Assembly (NCBI RefSeq): GCF_049056525.1
Contig: NZ_JBHUPT010000004.1
Location: 1-64,000 of the forward strand
Origin: Leisingera coralii
GTDB taxonomy: Bacteria > Pseudomonadota > Alphaproteobacteria > Rhodobacterales > Rhodobacteraceae
DNA: 64,000 nt
Reading direction: 5' to 3'
The translations under genes were made by a program, and so were the position numbers. This document shows positions 34,616-43,092 of the stretch, piece by piece (the first letter of the stretch is position 1; every line of letters starts with the position of its first letter). A model generated the notes under the pieces. It saw nothing but the letters and a program-made list of their open reading frames with translations, did no database searches and was not told where the DNA came from.

Positions 34616-35299
34616 ATGATTGAACTGAACAATGTGAGCAAGAGTTTCACCCTGCACAATCAGGGCAGCGCGGTGATCCCGGTGATGGAAAATGCCAGCC
34701 TGAGCGTTAAGCCCGGTGAATGCGTCGGTCTGACAGGGGCTTCCGGGGCGGGCAAGTCCACCCTGATGCGGGTGATCTACGGAAATTACCTGGCGGCCTC
34801 GGGCAGTGTCATGGTTGGCGGCGTCGATGTCGCCAAGGCCGAGCCGCGCGAGATCCTGACGCTGCGCCGCAAGACGCTGGGCTACGTCAGCCAGTTCCTG
34901 CGGGTGGTGCCGCGGGTGCCGGCGCTGGATGTGGTGGCCGAGCCGCTGCTGGCCGTCGGTACGCCGCTGGAGCAGGCGCGCGACACGGCAGCGTCGCTGC
35001 TGGCGCAGCTCAATATCCCGGAACGTCTGTGGAGCATCAGCCCCACCACTTTCTCGGGCGGCGAGCAACAGCGGGTGAACATTGCCCGCGGTTTTGCCTA
35101 TGGCTACCCGGCGCTGCTGCTGGACGAGCCCACGGCCAGCCTGGATGCTCAGAACCGCGGCACCGTTCTGGGCTTGATCGAAGGCGCCAAGGCGCGCGGG
35201 GCGGCGATCATCGGCATTTTTCACGATGAGGCGGCGCGTCAGCAGGTTTGCGACCGGTTCGTGGATGTGTCGGGCTTTGCGCCCCAGGCCGCGGCATGA
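34616..35299 (+). CDS. phnL: Phosphonate C-P lyase ABC protein PhnL
   Basis: ABC ATPase of 227 aa related to LolD. Walker A GASGAGKST, signature FSGGEQQRVNIARGF, Walker B LLLDEPTASLD. Associated with formation of the ribose-phosphonate intermediate. Overlaps phnN by 4 nt. Confidence 0.92.
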   Translation: MIELNNVSKSFTLHNQGSAVIPVMENASLSVKPGECVGLTGASGAGKSTLMRVIYGNYLAASGSVMVGGVDVAKAEPREILTLRRKTLGYVSQFLRVVPRVPALDVVAEPLLAVGTPLEQARDTAASLLAQLNIPERLWSISPTTFSGGEQQRVNIARGFAYGYPALLLDEPTASLDAQNRGTVLGLIEGAKARGAAIIGIFHDEAARQQVCDRFVDVSGFAPQAAA

Positions 35300-35856
35300 G
35301 CGCGCCCGCTGAAAAGGGACCCGTCATCGGGGTGGTCGGGCCCTCGGGGGTAGGCAAGGACAGCCTGATGTCTGCCCTGGCGGTCTCAGGTCCGCAACTG
35401 CGGCTGATGCGCCGGGTGATCACCCGCGCGCCCGAGGCGGGCGGGGAGGATTACCACGCCGTCAAGGAGGCCGAATTTTCCGCCCTTGCGGAGAATGGTG
35501 TCTTTGCCCTGCACTGGCAGGCGCATGGGCTGCACTATGGCATCCCGCGTGACATCGAAAAGCTGCGGGAAGGATCGGGCGGTGTGCTGGTGAATCTCTC
35601 CCGCGCCGTGCTGTTGGAGGCGCAGGAGGCGTTCGGCGGCTTCATCGTGCTTTCGGTAACGGCCCGGCCCGAGGTGCTGGCTAAACGGCTCTCTGGCCGC
35701 GGGCGGGAGGATGCCGAAGAGGTCCAGCGCCGGCTGTCCCGGGCGGCCAATCCCTTGCCGGAAGGGTTGCGCAGAGTGCATGAGATCGACAACAGCGGTG
35801 CGCTCAGTGCGGCTGTGACCGCCGCGCTGTCAGCCCTTCATCCGGAAAGGGCGTAG
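35296..35856 (+). CDS. phnN: Ribose 1,5-bisphosphokinase
   Basis: Guanylate-kinase-like enzyme of 186 aa phosphorylating ribose 1,5-bisphosphate to PRPP, the salvage end of C-P lyase metabolism. P-loop GPSGVGKDS has the Asp typical of PhnN. ATG 35296 overlaps the phnL stop; its last 19 nt overlap the convergent DUF1045 gene. Confidence 0.9.
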   Translation: MSAPAEKGPVIGVVGPSGVGKDSLMSALAVSGPQLRLMRRVITRAPEAGGEDYHAVKEAEFSALAENGVFALHWQAHGLHYGIPRDIEKLREGSGGVLVNLSRAVLLEAQEAFGGFIVLSVTARPEVLAKRLSGRGREDAEEVQRRLSRAANPLPEGLRRVHEIDNSGALSAAVTAALSALHPERA

Positions 35857-36521
35857 CGGTGGATCAGGTGAAATCTTCCGTCCGGCGCTTCGCCCGCCAG
35901 CGCGATATCGCGGATCACCAGCGGTGCGGGCAGCAGCGGGATCAGGTGCTCCTCAAGAGCCGCCTCGACGGCGGGCAGCTCCGGCTTGGGCAGCTTGCCG
36001 GAGAGCGTGATGTGGAACCGGAACTGCTCCAGAACATAGGGGTAGCCCCAGAGGGAGAGGTTTTTGTCCTGTTCCGGGCTCAGGCCCGCGGCGCGGCGTC
36101 GTTGCAGCTCCGCTTCGGCAGGCGGCGCCCGGAACTGGTCCAGTTCGGTGACGCAGGCGGCGGCCAGGGCGTTCAGCGCGTTCTCGTCACCGGTGGGTCG
36201 CAGCGCCAGGAAACGGCCCAGCCGGGCGAGGTGCAGCCCGTCCAGCGTGACCGGCTTTTGCGCAGCAGCCAGCGCTGCGCAGGCGGCCTCAAGCCCGGCT
36301 TGGGTTTGTCCTTCGGCGAGGCGCATCGGCGGCTTCAGGGTCGCATGCAGCCCGTATTTGCGCGGAACATCCGTGATCGCGGCAACGTCCAGTCCGGTTC
36401 CTTCCGGGTGGGGCAGGCTGCGGCCTGCCTCCATGTCCCAGCCCAGCCAGCTGGCACCGAACCGGCTCCACTCGGCATCCGCAGGGGGAGCGTAATAGAT
36501 CGCGTATCGCGTGAATGTCAC
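35838..36521 (-). CDS. DUF1045 / 2H phosphoesterase-like phosphonate protein
   Basis: Protein of 227 aa of the DUF1045 family found in phn operons. Two H-x-T motifs, LHATLKPP and FHITLSG, mark the 2H phosphoesterase fold, which acts on cyclic phosphates. No phnP (phosphoribosyl cyclic phosphodiesterase) is present in the cluster, so this protein may do that step (inference). It is oriented against the phn operon, sits between phnN and phnM, and overlaps the phnN 3' end by 19 nt. Confidence 0.85.
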   Translation of the reverse strand: MTFTRYAIYYAPPADAEWSRFGASWLGWDMEAGRSLPHPEGTGLDVAAITDVPRKYGLHATLKPPMRLAEGQTQAGLEAACAALAAAQKPVTLDGLHLARLGRFLALRPTGDENALNALAAACVTELDQFRAPPAEAELQRRRAAGLSPEQDKNLSLWGYPYVLEQFRFHITLSGKLPKPELPAVEAALEEHLIPLLPAPLVIRDIALAGEAPDGRFHLIHRYALSG

Positions 36522-36571
36522 ATTGGCCTCCTAAACGTGGCCTTCCATAGCTCGAAAGATGTGAAGTTCAG

Positions 36572-37714
36572 ATGACAGAAGAGTTGATCCTTGCCAATGC
36601 CACGCTGGTGCTTCCGGGCGAAACCCGCACCGGCAGCGTGAAGATTGCCGGCGGCGAGATTGCAGATCTCGCAGAGGGCACTGCGGTTCCGGCGGGTGCC
36701 ATCGACTGTGCGGGCGATTTTGTCTGCCCGGGGCTGGTGGAGCTGCATACCGACAACCTGGAACGTCATATCCAGCCGCGCCCCAAGGTCGACTGGCCGC
36801 ATGCCAGCGCGATCATTGCTCATGATGCGGAGCTGGCGGGCACTGGTATCACCACGGTGTTCGATGCGATGCGCGTCGGCTCGATCAGCCGCAAGGAAAG
36901 CCGCTATGGTGCCTATGCCCGCGAGCTCGCAAGCGAGCTGCTGGAGCTGCGGGCGGCGGAGGCTTTGAAGATTTCGCATTTCCTGCACCTGCGGGCGGAG
37001 GTCTGCTCGGATTCCCTGGTCGAGGAACTGGAGGCCTTTGGTGAGGTGGACCGGGTCGGGCTGGTCTCGCTGATGGACCACACCCCGGGCCAGCGCCAAT
37101 TCCGCGACCTCTCCAAGCTGGAGCAGTATGTGAAGGGCAAGCACGGGTTCGACGACGCGGGCTTTCAGGCGCATATCGCGCATCTGAAGGAGCTGCGCGA
37201 CACCTATGGCGATCTGCATGAGGCCGAGGCAGTGAAGGCGGCCAAGCGGTTCGGTGCGGTGCTGGCAAGCCATGACGATACCACCGCAGGGCAGGTGGCC
37301 GTTTCGGCAGGCCACGGTATTCAGCTGGCGGAGTTCCCGACCACGGTGGAGGCGGCGCAGGCCTGCCATGCCCATGGCATCAGGGTGATGATGGGCGCGC
37401 CGAACCTGATCCGCGGCGGCTCGCACTCCGGAAATGTGGCGGCGCATGAGCTGGCGGAGCTGGAGCTTTTGGACATCCTGTCTTCGGACTATGTGCCGGC
37501 CGCGCTGCTGATGGCGGCGGTCAGGCTGGGCGGGCTGTGGGGCGACATGGCGCGCGGCCTGGGCACGGTAACCCATGCGCCGGCCGATGCGGTGGGATTG
37601 GATGACCGCGGGCGGCTGGAGACCGGCAAGCGCGCCGATCTGATCCGGTTCCGTGTGACCGCTGGCACGCCTGCGGTGCGCGGGGTCTGGTCGCGCGGAT
37701 TGCGGGTGGCCTGA
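36572..37714 (+). CDS. phnM: RPnTP hydrolase PhnM
   Basis: Amidohydrolase-fold enzyme of 380 aa that removes pyrophosphate from ribose-1-phosphonate 5-triphosphate. Motifs: GLVELHTDNLERH (metal ligands), LMDHTPGQRQF, SHDDTT and GAPNLIRGGSHSGN. It is separated from the other phn genes by the opposing DUF1045 gene, so it needs its own promoter in the 50-nt gap. Confidence 0.93.
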   Translation: MTEELILANATLVLPGETRTGSVKIAGGEIADLAEGTAVPAGAIDCAGDFVCPGLVELHTDNLERHIQPRPKVDWPHASAIIAHDAELAGTGITTVFDAMRVGSISRKESRYGAYARELASELLELRAAEALKISHFLHLRAEVCSDSLVEELEAFGEVDRVGLVSLMDHTPGQRQFRDLSKLEQYVKGKHGFDDAGFQAHIAHLKELRDTYGDLHEAEAVKAAKRFGAVLASHDDTTAGQVAVSAGHGIQLAEFPTTVEAAQACHAHGIRVMMGAPNLIRGGSHSGNVAAHELAELELLDILSSDYVPAALLMAAVRLGGLWGDMARGLGTVTHAPADAVGLDDRGRLETGKRADLIRFRVTAGTPAVRGVWSRGLRVA

Positions 37715-37740
37715 CCGTCCTGCCGCGGGAGCGGGGGAAG

Positions 37741-37765
37741 CGCCCGCCCTCTTGGGGCGGGGGCG
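37741..37765. terminator. GC-rich hairpin between convergent phnM and glycan operon
   Basis: CGCCCGCCC and GGGGCGGGGGCG can pair with a small bulge around TCTT, 27 nt after phnM. There is no clear T-run, so termination is only suggested by its position between convergent genes. Confidence 0.35.
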
Positions 37766-37800
37766 TGCGCTGCCCGGCCCGGGGCCGGACGGGACCTGAA

Positions 37801-38280
37801 TCAGCCGGCCCGATAAAACATGTAGCGGCCGGGCGGGATGCCTTCGGGGCCGTCAAGCTCCTCGAACCCAGCCAGCGGCTGGCCGGAAACGATGATGCCG
37901 CCCGGGGCCATGACGCGGGCGATGGCGGGAGACAGGGCGGCGGCCTCGGCGACGTCCTTTTCCTTGACCCCGAAGCCGAAGTCATAATGCGCGAGAACGA
38001 TACGGCGGCCTTCGCCGGCGAGCCGCTCCAGCATCGGTTTCGCTTCGCCCTGCAGGAAGTCCTGTTCCGGCGGGATGCAGGAGGGGTGGCATTGCAGCAC
38101 CCGGTCGATCACCCAGATCCGGCGGCCGGACAGGATTTCGCGCAAATGGTCATAGGTGCGCCCGTTGCCAAGCCCCATGTCCAGCACATCACCCTCCATC
38201 GCGCTGATCTGCTCTGCGGCCCAGTTCAGGCCGTCGCGCTGGGCGGTGAGGCGGCGCAGCATGGAGTCGAGGCGGCTCAT
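37801..38280 (-). CDS. SAM-dependent methyltransferase, last gene of glycan operon
   Basis: Small class I methyltransferase of 159 aa. Motif I is VLDMGLGNGRTYDHL, and an acidic IDR follows the next strand. It starts immediately after the deacetylase stop. Likely modifies the same glycan or lipid as the rest of the operon; the acceptor is unknown. Confidence 0.7.
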   Translation of the reverse strand: MSRLDSMLRRLTAQRDGLNWAAEQISAMEGDVLDMGLGNGRTYDHLREILSGRRIWVIDRVLQCHPSCIPPEQDFLQGEAKPMLERLAGEGRRIVLAHYDFGFGVKEKDVAEAAALSPAIARVMAPGGIIVSGQPLAGFEELDGPEGIPPGRYMFYRAG

Positions 38281-39039
38281 TCAGGACATCCTTTCATCAT
38301 AGATCCAAGCCTCGGCCGGGCCAGCCAGCAGGCGTTTGGCGATCGCGGCGGTGAAGCTCCAGACAGCCTCGTCATGCACCAGGTGGTGGGTCAGCAGGCC
38401 GTAAGGCTCTGCGTTGTCCGCATCGCCCAGGCGTCGGTCGCGCAGCTGGCGCGTTACTTGCGCGATCAGCTGGTCCGGAGGCAGCAGGCTGCGGGAGCCC
38501 TTCCAGTCGATCGGATCCAGGTGAGTGTTCACCCGCAACAGGCCGGAGGCGGGTTTGGCGCTGCTGCGCGGGCCGAAGGTGGAGACCGCTGTGAACCCGG
38601 CACCGGCCAGCCAGGTCAGCATTTCCGGCGAGACCCTGTTCCAGGGCGGCACAAACATCGGCCGCAGGCTGGCGCCGAATAGTTCCCGCAGCCGGGCCAG
38701 TCCGCGCTCGGCATCGTCCAGCAGTTCGTCCAGCGGCCTGTGGGCCCCGAACTCTGCCTTTTTCTCGCCTGCTGGGGCGTTGTTCTGGTGCGCCCAGCCG
38801 TGCACCACCGGGATCAGCTGCGGATTGTCTGCAACAAAACGGGCCAGATCTGCCGTAGTGCCTTGGGGGATCACTGCCAGGTGCACTGGCAGATCAAGCT
38901 CCGCGGAGAGCTCTGCCAAGCGGTCCAGTTCGGCCGACTGGGACATTGCATCGTCGTCCCGCCACCACAAGGGCAGCGTCATTCCTGCCTCCTGCCAGTG
39001 CTCCAGTTCCCGGTCCAGACCGCTCCAATCCGGTGTCAT
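38281..39039 (-). CDS. Polysaccharide deacetylase-like protein
   Basis: NodB-homology protein of 252 aa. The acidic metal/catalytic motif appears as WWRDDDA, and the second His motif as VHGWAHQN, with PPWNR further on. No signal peptide is present, so it probably deacetylates a cytoplasmic glycan intermediate. It overlaps the upstream glycosyltransferase by 4 nt. Confidence 0.78.
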   Translation of the reverse strand: MTPDWSGLDRELEHWQEAGMTLPLWWRDDDAMSQSAELDRLAELSAELDLPVHLAVIPQGTTADLARFVADNPQLIPVVHGWAHQNNAPAGEKKAEFGAHRPLDELLDDAERGLARLRELFGASLRPMFVPPWNRVSPEMLTWLAGAGFTAVSTFGPRSSAKPASGLLRVNTHLDPIDWKGSRSLLPPDQLIAQVTRQLRDRRLGDADNAEPYGLLTHHLVHDEAVWSFTAAIAKRLLAGPAEAWIYDERMS

Positions 39040-40172
39040 CCGCGCCCTCCCGCAAGTTCTGCGGCAATCTCCACACTCCGGGCGGCTCCGTCAAACCTGA
39101 AACCGCCTGCAAGCCGCGGCGGCGCCTGCATTGCCGCCTTGACCGCAGCGCATAGCGTTTCGGGGGTGAGCTCTGCCGTTTTGACCACTTCCATGCCGTT
39201 CAGCGGGGCAAGGCTGGCGGCACGCAGGCCCTGTTCGGTCTCGTTACCCGCATCAAAGGGGATCAGGACCGCGGGCGTGCCGGCCTGCAACAGGTCGAGC
39301 GCAGTGTTGTAGCCGCACATGCTGACCGAGGCGGCGGCGTGAGAGAGCATCTGCCGGAAGTCCCTGCGCGCCGGTTCCAGCCGGGCAGGGGAGCCTGTGG
39401 CGGCAAACTCCGCGATCCGCGCTTCGGCGTCCGTGCCGCCGACCAGCAGGCGCCAGGGGGTGTCCGGCATATGTTTGGCCGCTTCCAGGGCTGCCCGGTA
39501 AAGAGGCGTGCCGACGCTGCCGCCGCCGGCGCTGACCAGCACCTCGCCGCGGCCTTTCAGCTTGGGATGCGGCCCGGCGGCGGGTGGCGCCACATACCCG
39601 GTGTAACGCAGCTTGGCCGCAAGCATTGGCGAAACCGGCCAGCTGGCTTCCAGTTTGGTAGCCGTGGGATCGGAGTGGACCAGCACCGCATCGTAGTACC
39701 GGGCGATGACCTGATCGGCCTTTTCAGCTTTCTCCGGCTTGGAGGGCGGGGCGAGGATGTCGCGGATGGAGGACAGGACCACCGGCCGCCGGGGCAGCGC
39801 ATGGGCCGCTTCCAGCAGCGCCAGGAATTCCCGGCGCAGGGAGCGGCGGCCGAACGGGTAAAGTTCGGTGATCAGCACATCGGGCTGCAGCTTGTGCAGT
39901 GCTGCACAAAGGGCGTCCTGGCGGCGGGCCAGATATGTTTCCTCCGCCAGGGACCCATCCCCGGCCAGCAGCCGGGTGAAATCCACCCCATCCGAGCGCA
40001 GCGGCGGCAGCTGGATCAGGCCGGCCCCTTCGGCATTGAGCTGCGGGGCGGGGAAACCGCCGGAGGCCACTTGGACCTGGTGCCCGGCCGCGGTGAAGGC
40101 ACGTGCCAGTGTCAGCGCGCGCGAAAGGTGGCCGGTGCCGAGGAGGTGGGTGACGGCAATCAGGACTTTCAT
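39036..40172 (-). CDS. MurG-like glycosyltransferase (second copy)
   Basis: GT-B enzyme of 378 aa. N-terminal AVTHLLGTGHLSRALTLA and the C-terminal donor site CGYNTALDLLQAGTP resemble MurG/GT28 and COG4671-type predicted glycosyltransferases. It is a distant paralogue of the first gene of this operon. AGGGGAG precedes the ATG. Overlaps both neighbours by 4 nt. Confidence 0.78.
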   Translation of the reverse strand: MKVLIAVTHLLGTGHLSRALTLARAFTAAGHQVQVASGGFPAPQLNAEGAGLIQLPPLRSDGVDFTRLLAGDGSLAEETYLARRQDALCAALHKLQPDVLITELYPFGRRSLRREFLALLEAAHALPRRPVVLSSIRDILAPPSKPEKAEKADQVIARYYDAVLVHSDPTATKLEASWPVSPMLAAKLRYTGYVAPPAAGPHPKLKGRGEVLVSAGGGSVGTPLYRAALEAAKHMPDTPWRLLVGGTDAEARIAEFAATGSPARLEPARRDFRQMLSHAAASVSMCGYNTALDLLQAGTPAVLIPFDAGNETEQGLRAASLAPLNGMEVVKTAELTPETLCAAVKAAMQAPPRLAGGFRFDGAARSVEIAAELAGGRG

Positions 40173-40756
40173 GAGCTCCCCTCGCGGATCAGCCGGACAG
40201 GCTCGGCCCAGGGGGAGAGGGAGGCTCCCCCGATTTCCACCACAAACAGCCGGTTGCGCTTGATGCGGAAGGGGGCGGGGCCATCAAAGTTCCAGCCGTG
40301 GGCGCGGGCCAGGATCATCCGCATGATGCCGATGTGGCAGACCGCGACCGTGTCCCGCGCCAGGCTGTGCAGCCAGGGATCGATGCGGGCCCAGACTTCA
40401 GCCGGGCTCTCACCGCCGGGAGGGCGGTAGTGCCAGCCCCATTCCTCGATATCGCGGAAGCCGCTGTCTGGGTCGGCCTTCAGGTCCAGCCCGTGCAGCC
40501 CCTCCCAGTCGCCCCAGTTCATTTCGGTCAGCTCCGGAGCGGTGCGGGGCGGGCGGCCTGCGACAAGTTCGGCGGTTTCCGCCGCACGCATCAGCGGGCT
40601 GGACCAGAGTTCCGCGGCGTTCCAGGGGTCGGGCAGGGCGTATCCGCGCAGTTCCTCCCGGGCCTGATCGTCCAGCGGGATGTCACTGCGCCCCTGGATG
40701 CGGCCGGCGCGGTTCCAGGCGGTATGGCCGTGGCGGAGAAGGGCGAGGCGGATCAT
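40169..40756 (-). CDS. Histidine phosphatase-family protein
   Basis: Phosphoglycerate-mutase-like phosphatase of 195 aa. Catalytic motif LLRHGHT (His9), second His in AVCHIGIM and an acid in MNWGDWEG. True start is the ATG at 40756, overlapping the upstream glycosyltransferase stop by 4 nt; the longer frame is a shadow. In this context it may dephosphorylate a sugar-phosphate or lipid-phosphate intermediate (inference). Cobalamin phosphatase function is less likely as no cob genes are near. Confidence 0.8.
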   Translation of the reverse strand: MIRLALLRHGHTAWNRAGRIQGRSDIPLDDQAREELRGYALPDPWNAAELWSSPLMRAAETAELVAGRPPRTAPELTEMNWGDWEGLHGLDLKADPDSGFRDIEEWGWHYRPPGGESPAEVWARIDPWLHSLARDTVAVCHIGIMRMILARAHGWNFDGPAPFRIKRNRLFVVEIGGASLSPWAEPVRLIREGSS

Positions 40757-41841
40757 GCGCGTGTCTCCATCAGCAGGGCGGTAACCTCCCAAAAGCGGCG
40801 GGCGGCGGCAGGGGCGAGGTGGTGCCGGGCGATGTACCCGCGTGCCTCCCGGCCAATTCCGGAACGCAGCGCGGGGTTTGCAAGCAGGCTCGCCGTGAAA
40901 GCTGCGAGAGCTTCCGGGCCGTCTTCGGGCTCCGGGTAGGGCCGGGGCAGCAGCACATCCCGCACGCCGGGGCGGTTTTGAGCGGCAACCGGCAGGCCAT
41001 GGGCCTGCGCCTCCAGATAGACCATGCCGAAGGCTTCGTTCACACCAGGCCACAGGAACAGGGAGGCGTTGGAGTAAGCAGCTGACAGGTCCTCGCGGTC
41101 AAGCTGGCCGAGAAAGCGGACCTTGCCGCCAAAGGGGGCCATCAGCGTCTCAACTTCGGAACGGACCGGGCCGCCGCCGGCAATGTCCAGCCGCCAGTCA
41201 CCAGGCAAGTGCGCAAGTGTCTCCGCAATGATGCGGTAGGAGGCGAGCTTGTCGCCCGCGCGCATCATGCCTGCGGTCAGCATCGGGCCGTCCAGGGAAG
41301 ACGCTGCGGGCAGATCCTCAGACGGCAGGAAGGGCGGCAGGTGCGCGAGGGTCTGGCCGCCGCAGCGGTCGCGCTCCAGTGCGAAATGGTCCTGCGCGGT
41401 GAAATAGAAGATCGCCGCAGCGGCATCGGCGGCAGCGTGGGCAGCTTCGGCAAAGCCAGCCCAAGGCCCGGTCAGGCGCTTTTTCGCGCGGGTGGATTCG
41501 ATCTGCACATAGGGAATGCGGCGGGCGCGGGCCACGGCGGGGCCGATCAGATCCGGCGCCTTGTAGTAGTTGTGGTAGGTGACCCAGAGGTCAGCCGCCG
41601 GCAACTCCCGGATCAGCCGGGCGGTCTCGCCCTCTGCGGCCTTGCGCAGGTCTGCCTGCAGCGCGGTATCGCCGTGCTTGTCATAGGTCCTGAGGTCCGA
41701 GGCCAGCTGCACGTCTGCGCCACTGGCGGTGAGAAGGCCCATCAGGTTGCGGGCAATCTCGCGGTCGCCGGAGGGCACCGGGTGGTGCGGCGGCTTCATC
41801 GGCGCGTAGAAGGCGACCCGCTTTCCGGCTCCCTGCGGCAT
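40753..41841 (-). CDS. GT4-like glycosyltransferase
   Basis: GT-B glycosyltransferase of 362 aa. The family 4 donor-site motif appears as NEAFGMVYLEAQAHGLPV with a preceding LGQLDREDLSAAYSNA. Third gene in the seven-gene operon. Donor and acceptor unknown. Confidence 0.8.
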   Translation of the reverse strand: MPQGAGKRVAFYAPMKPPHHPVPSGDREIARNLMGLLTASGADVQLASDLRTYDKHGDTALQADLRKAAEGETARLIRELPAADLWVTYHNYYKAPDLIGPAVARARRIPYVQIESTRAKKRLTGPWAGFAEAAHAAADAAAAIFYFTAQDHFALERDRCGGQTLAHLPPFLPSEDLPAASSLDGPMLTAGMMRAGDKLASYRIIAETLAHLPGDWRLDIAGGGPVRSEVETLMAPFGGKVRFLGQLDREDLSAAYSNASLFLWPGVNEAFGMVYLEAQAHGLPVAAQNRPGVRDVLLPRPYPEPEDGPEALAAFTASLLANPALRSGIGREARGYIARHHLAPAAARRFWEVTALLMETRA

Positions 41842-41847
41842 GACCTG

Positions 41848-43092
41848 TCAACTGTCCTGCAGCATCGCCGTCAGCCGTTTGGAGAGCTGGGCAATGCCGG
41901 GCTCCATGCCGAAATCCGAGCGCAGCCGGGCCAGTGCGGCGCCGGCCATCTCTGCCATTTTCTGCGGATGGCGGGCGGCGTAGAGCAGGGACTCGGCCAA
42001 GGCCTCCGGACTGTCTTCGTTGAGCAGGCCGTGGGTGCCGTGGGTAATGAACTCCGGGATGGCGGAGACCGGGGTCGACAGGATCGGCAGAGTTTGCGAG
42101 GCGGCTTCCATCAGCACGTTGGGCAGCCCGTCACGGTCACCGTCCGCCGCAACCCGGCTCGGCAGCACAAACAGGTCGGAGCTGCGCATCGCCTCGATCA
42201 CCTCGGGCTGGTCGCAGGCCCCGCGCCAGGTGATGCGTTGGTCGATACCTGCATCCTCTGCCATGCCCTGCAAAAGATCGCCCAGACCGCCGCCGCCGAT
42301 GTGGGTCCAGTGCCAGTCGAGGCCCGCGGGCAGCAGCGCCAGCGCGGCAATCAGCCGGTCAAAGCCTTTCTTTTCGACCAGCCGTCCGACGGACATGAAG
42401 TGCACGGGATCTTGCGGCTGGCGTGTTTTGCGCTCCGGCGGGGCAGGGAAGCGGGACAGGTCGAGCCCGTGATAAACCAGATCAACCCGGCCCGGTGTAT
42501 CCGCCAGATCTTGCAGGTGCCTGGCGCCAAAGCCGGTGCAGGTGGCACCAAAGGCCGCGCCGTGATGGGCGGCGGAGAGTTTCTCCTGAAGCTCCCAGTC
42601 CGGCGAGGTCCAGATGTCCTTGGCATGAGCCGAAAAGCTCCACGGCAGGCCGCGCATGATCGCGGCATAGCGCGCGACGGAGGAGGGTGTGTGCAGGAAA
42701 TGCGCGTAGAGGCCCAGCACTTCGTCAGGCATTTCAGCCGCCAGCACGCAGGCCTGGCCAAAGCGGCGGATACGGTTGGGGGTCAGATCGCGGCGCAGAT
42801 CGGCGCGCCAGATGCGGTAAGCTTCGGCGTAGCCGGGCAGGTCCTGCGCAACGGCACGGGCGCGCCAGACCCGCTCCGGCTCCTGGTACAGGTATTCCGG
42901 CAGGTAGTTGACCTTGGCCTGCAGCTGCGCATGCAGCGGGTGGCGCTTGATATCGGTGGGGTGGCGCAGGGACCAGATTTCGAACGTGTGTCCAGCCGCT
43001 TCCAGGGCGACCAGTTCCTGGGCGATGAAGGTCTCGGACAGCCGCGGCCAGCCCTTGACCACCACCGCAAGGGGCGGGCGGGGAGCGCTCAT
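41848..43092 (-). CDS. GT4 glycosyltransferase
   Basis: GT-B glycosyltransferase of 414 aa with VGRLVEKKGFDRLI, typical of family 4, and a donor motif region RDGLPNVLMEAASQTLP. N-terminal part (VVVKGWPRLSETFIAQEL) resembles colanic-acid/exopolysaccharide transferases. Overlaps the first gene by 4 nt and is 6 nt from the next. Confidence 0.82.
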   Translation of the reverse strand: MSAPRPPLAVVVKGWPRLSETFIAQELVALEAAGHTFEIWSLRHPTDIKRHPLHAQLQAKVNYLPEYLYQEPERVWRARAVAQDLPGYAEAYRIWRADLRRDLTPNRIRRFGQACVLAAEMPDEVLGLYAHFLHTPSSVARYAAIMRGLPWSFSAHAKDIWTSPDWELQEKLSAAHHGAAFGATCTGFGARHLQDLADTPGRVDLVYHGLDLSRFPAPPERKTRQPQDPVHFMSVGRLVEKKGFDRLIAALALLPAGLDWHWTHIGGGGLGDLLQGMAEDAGIDQRITWRGACDQPEVIEAMRSSDLFVLPSRVAADGDRDGLPNVLMEAASQTLPILSTPVSAIPEFITHGTHGLLNEDSPEALAESLLYAARHPQKMAEMAGAALARLRSDFGMEPGIAQLSKRLTAMLQDS

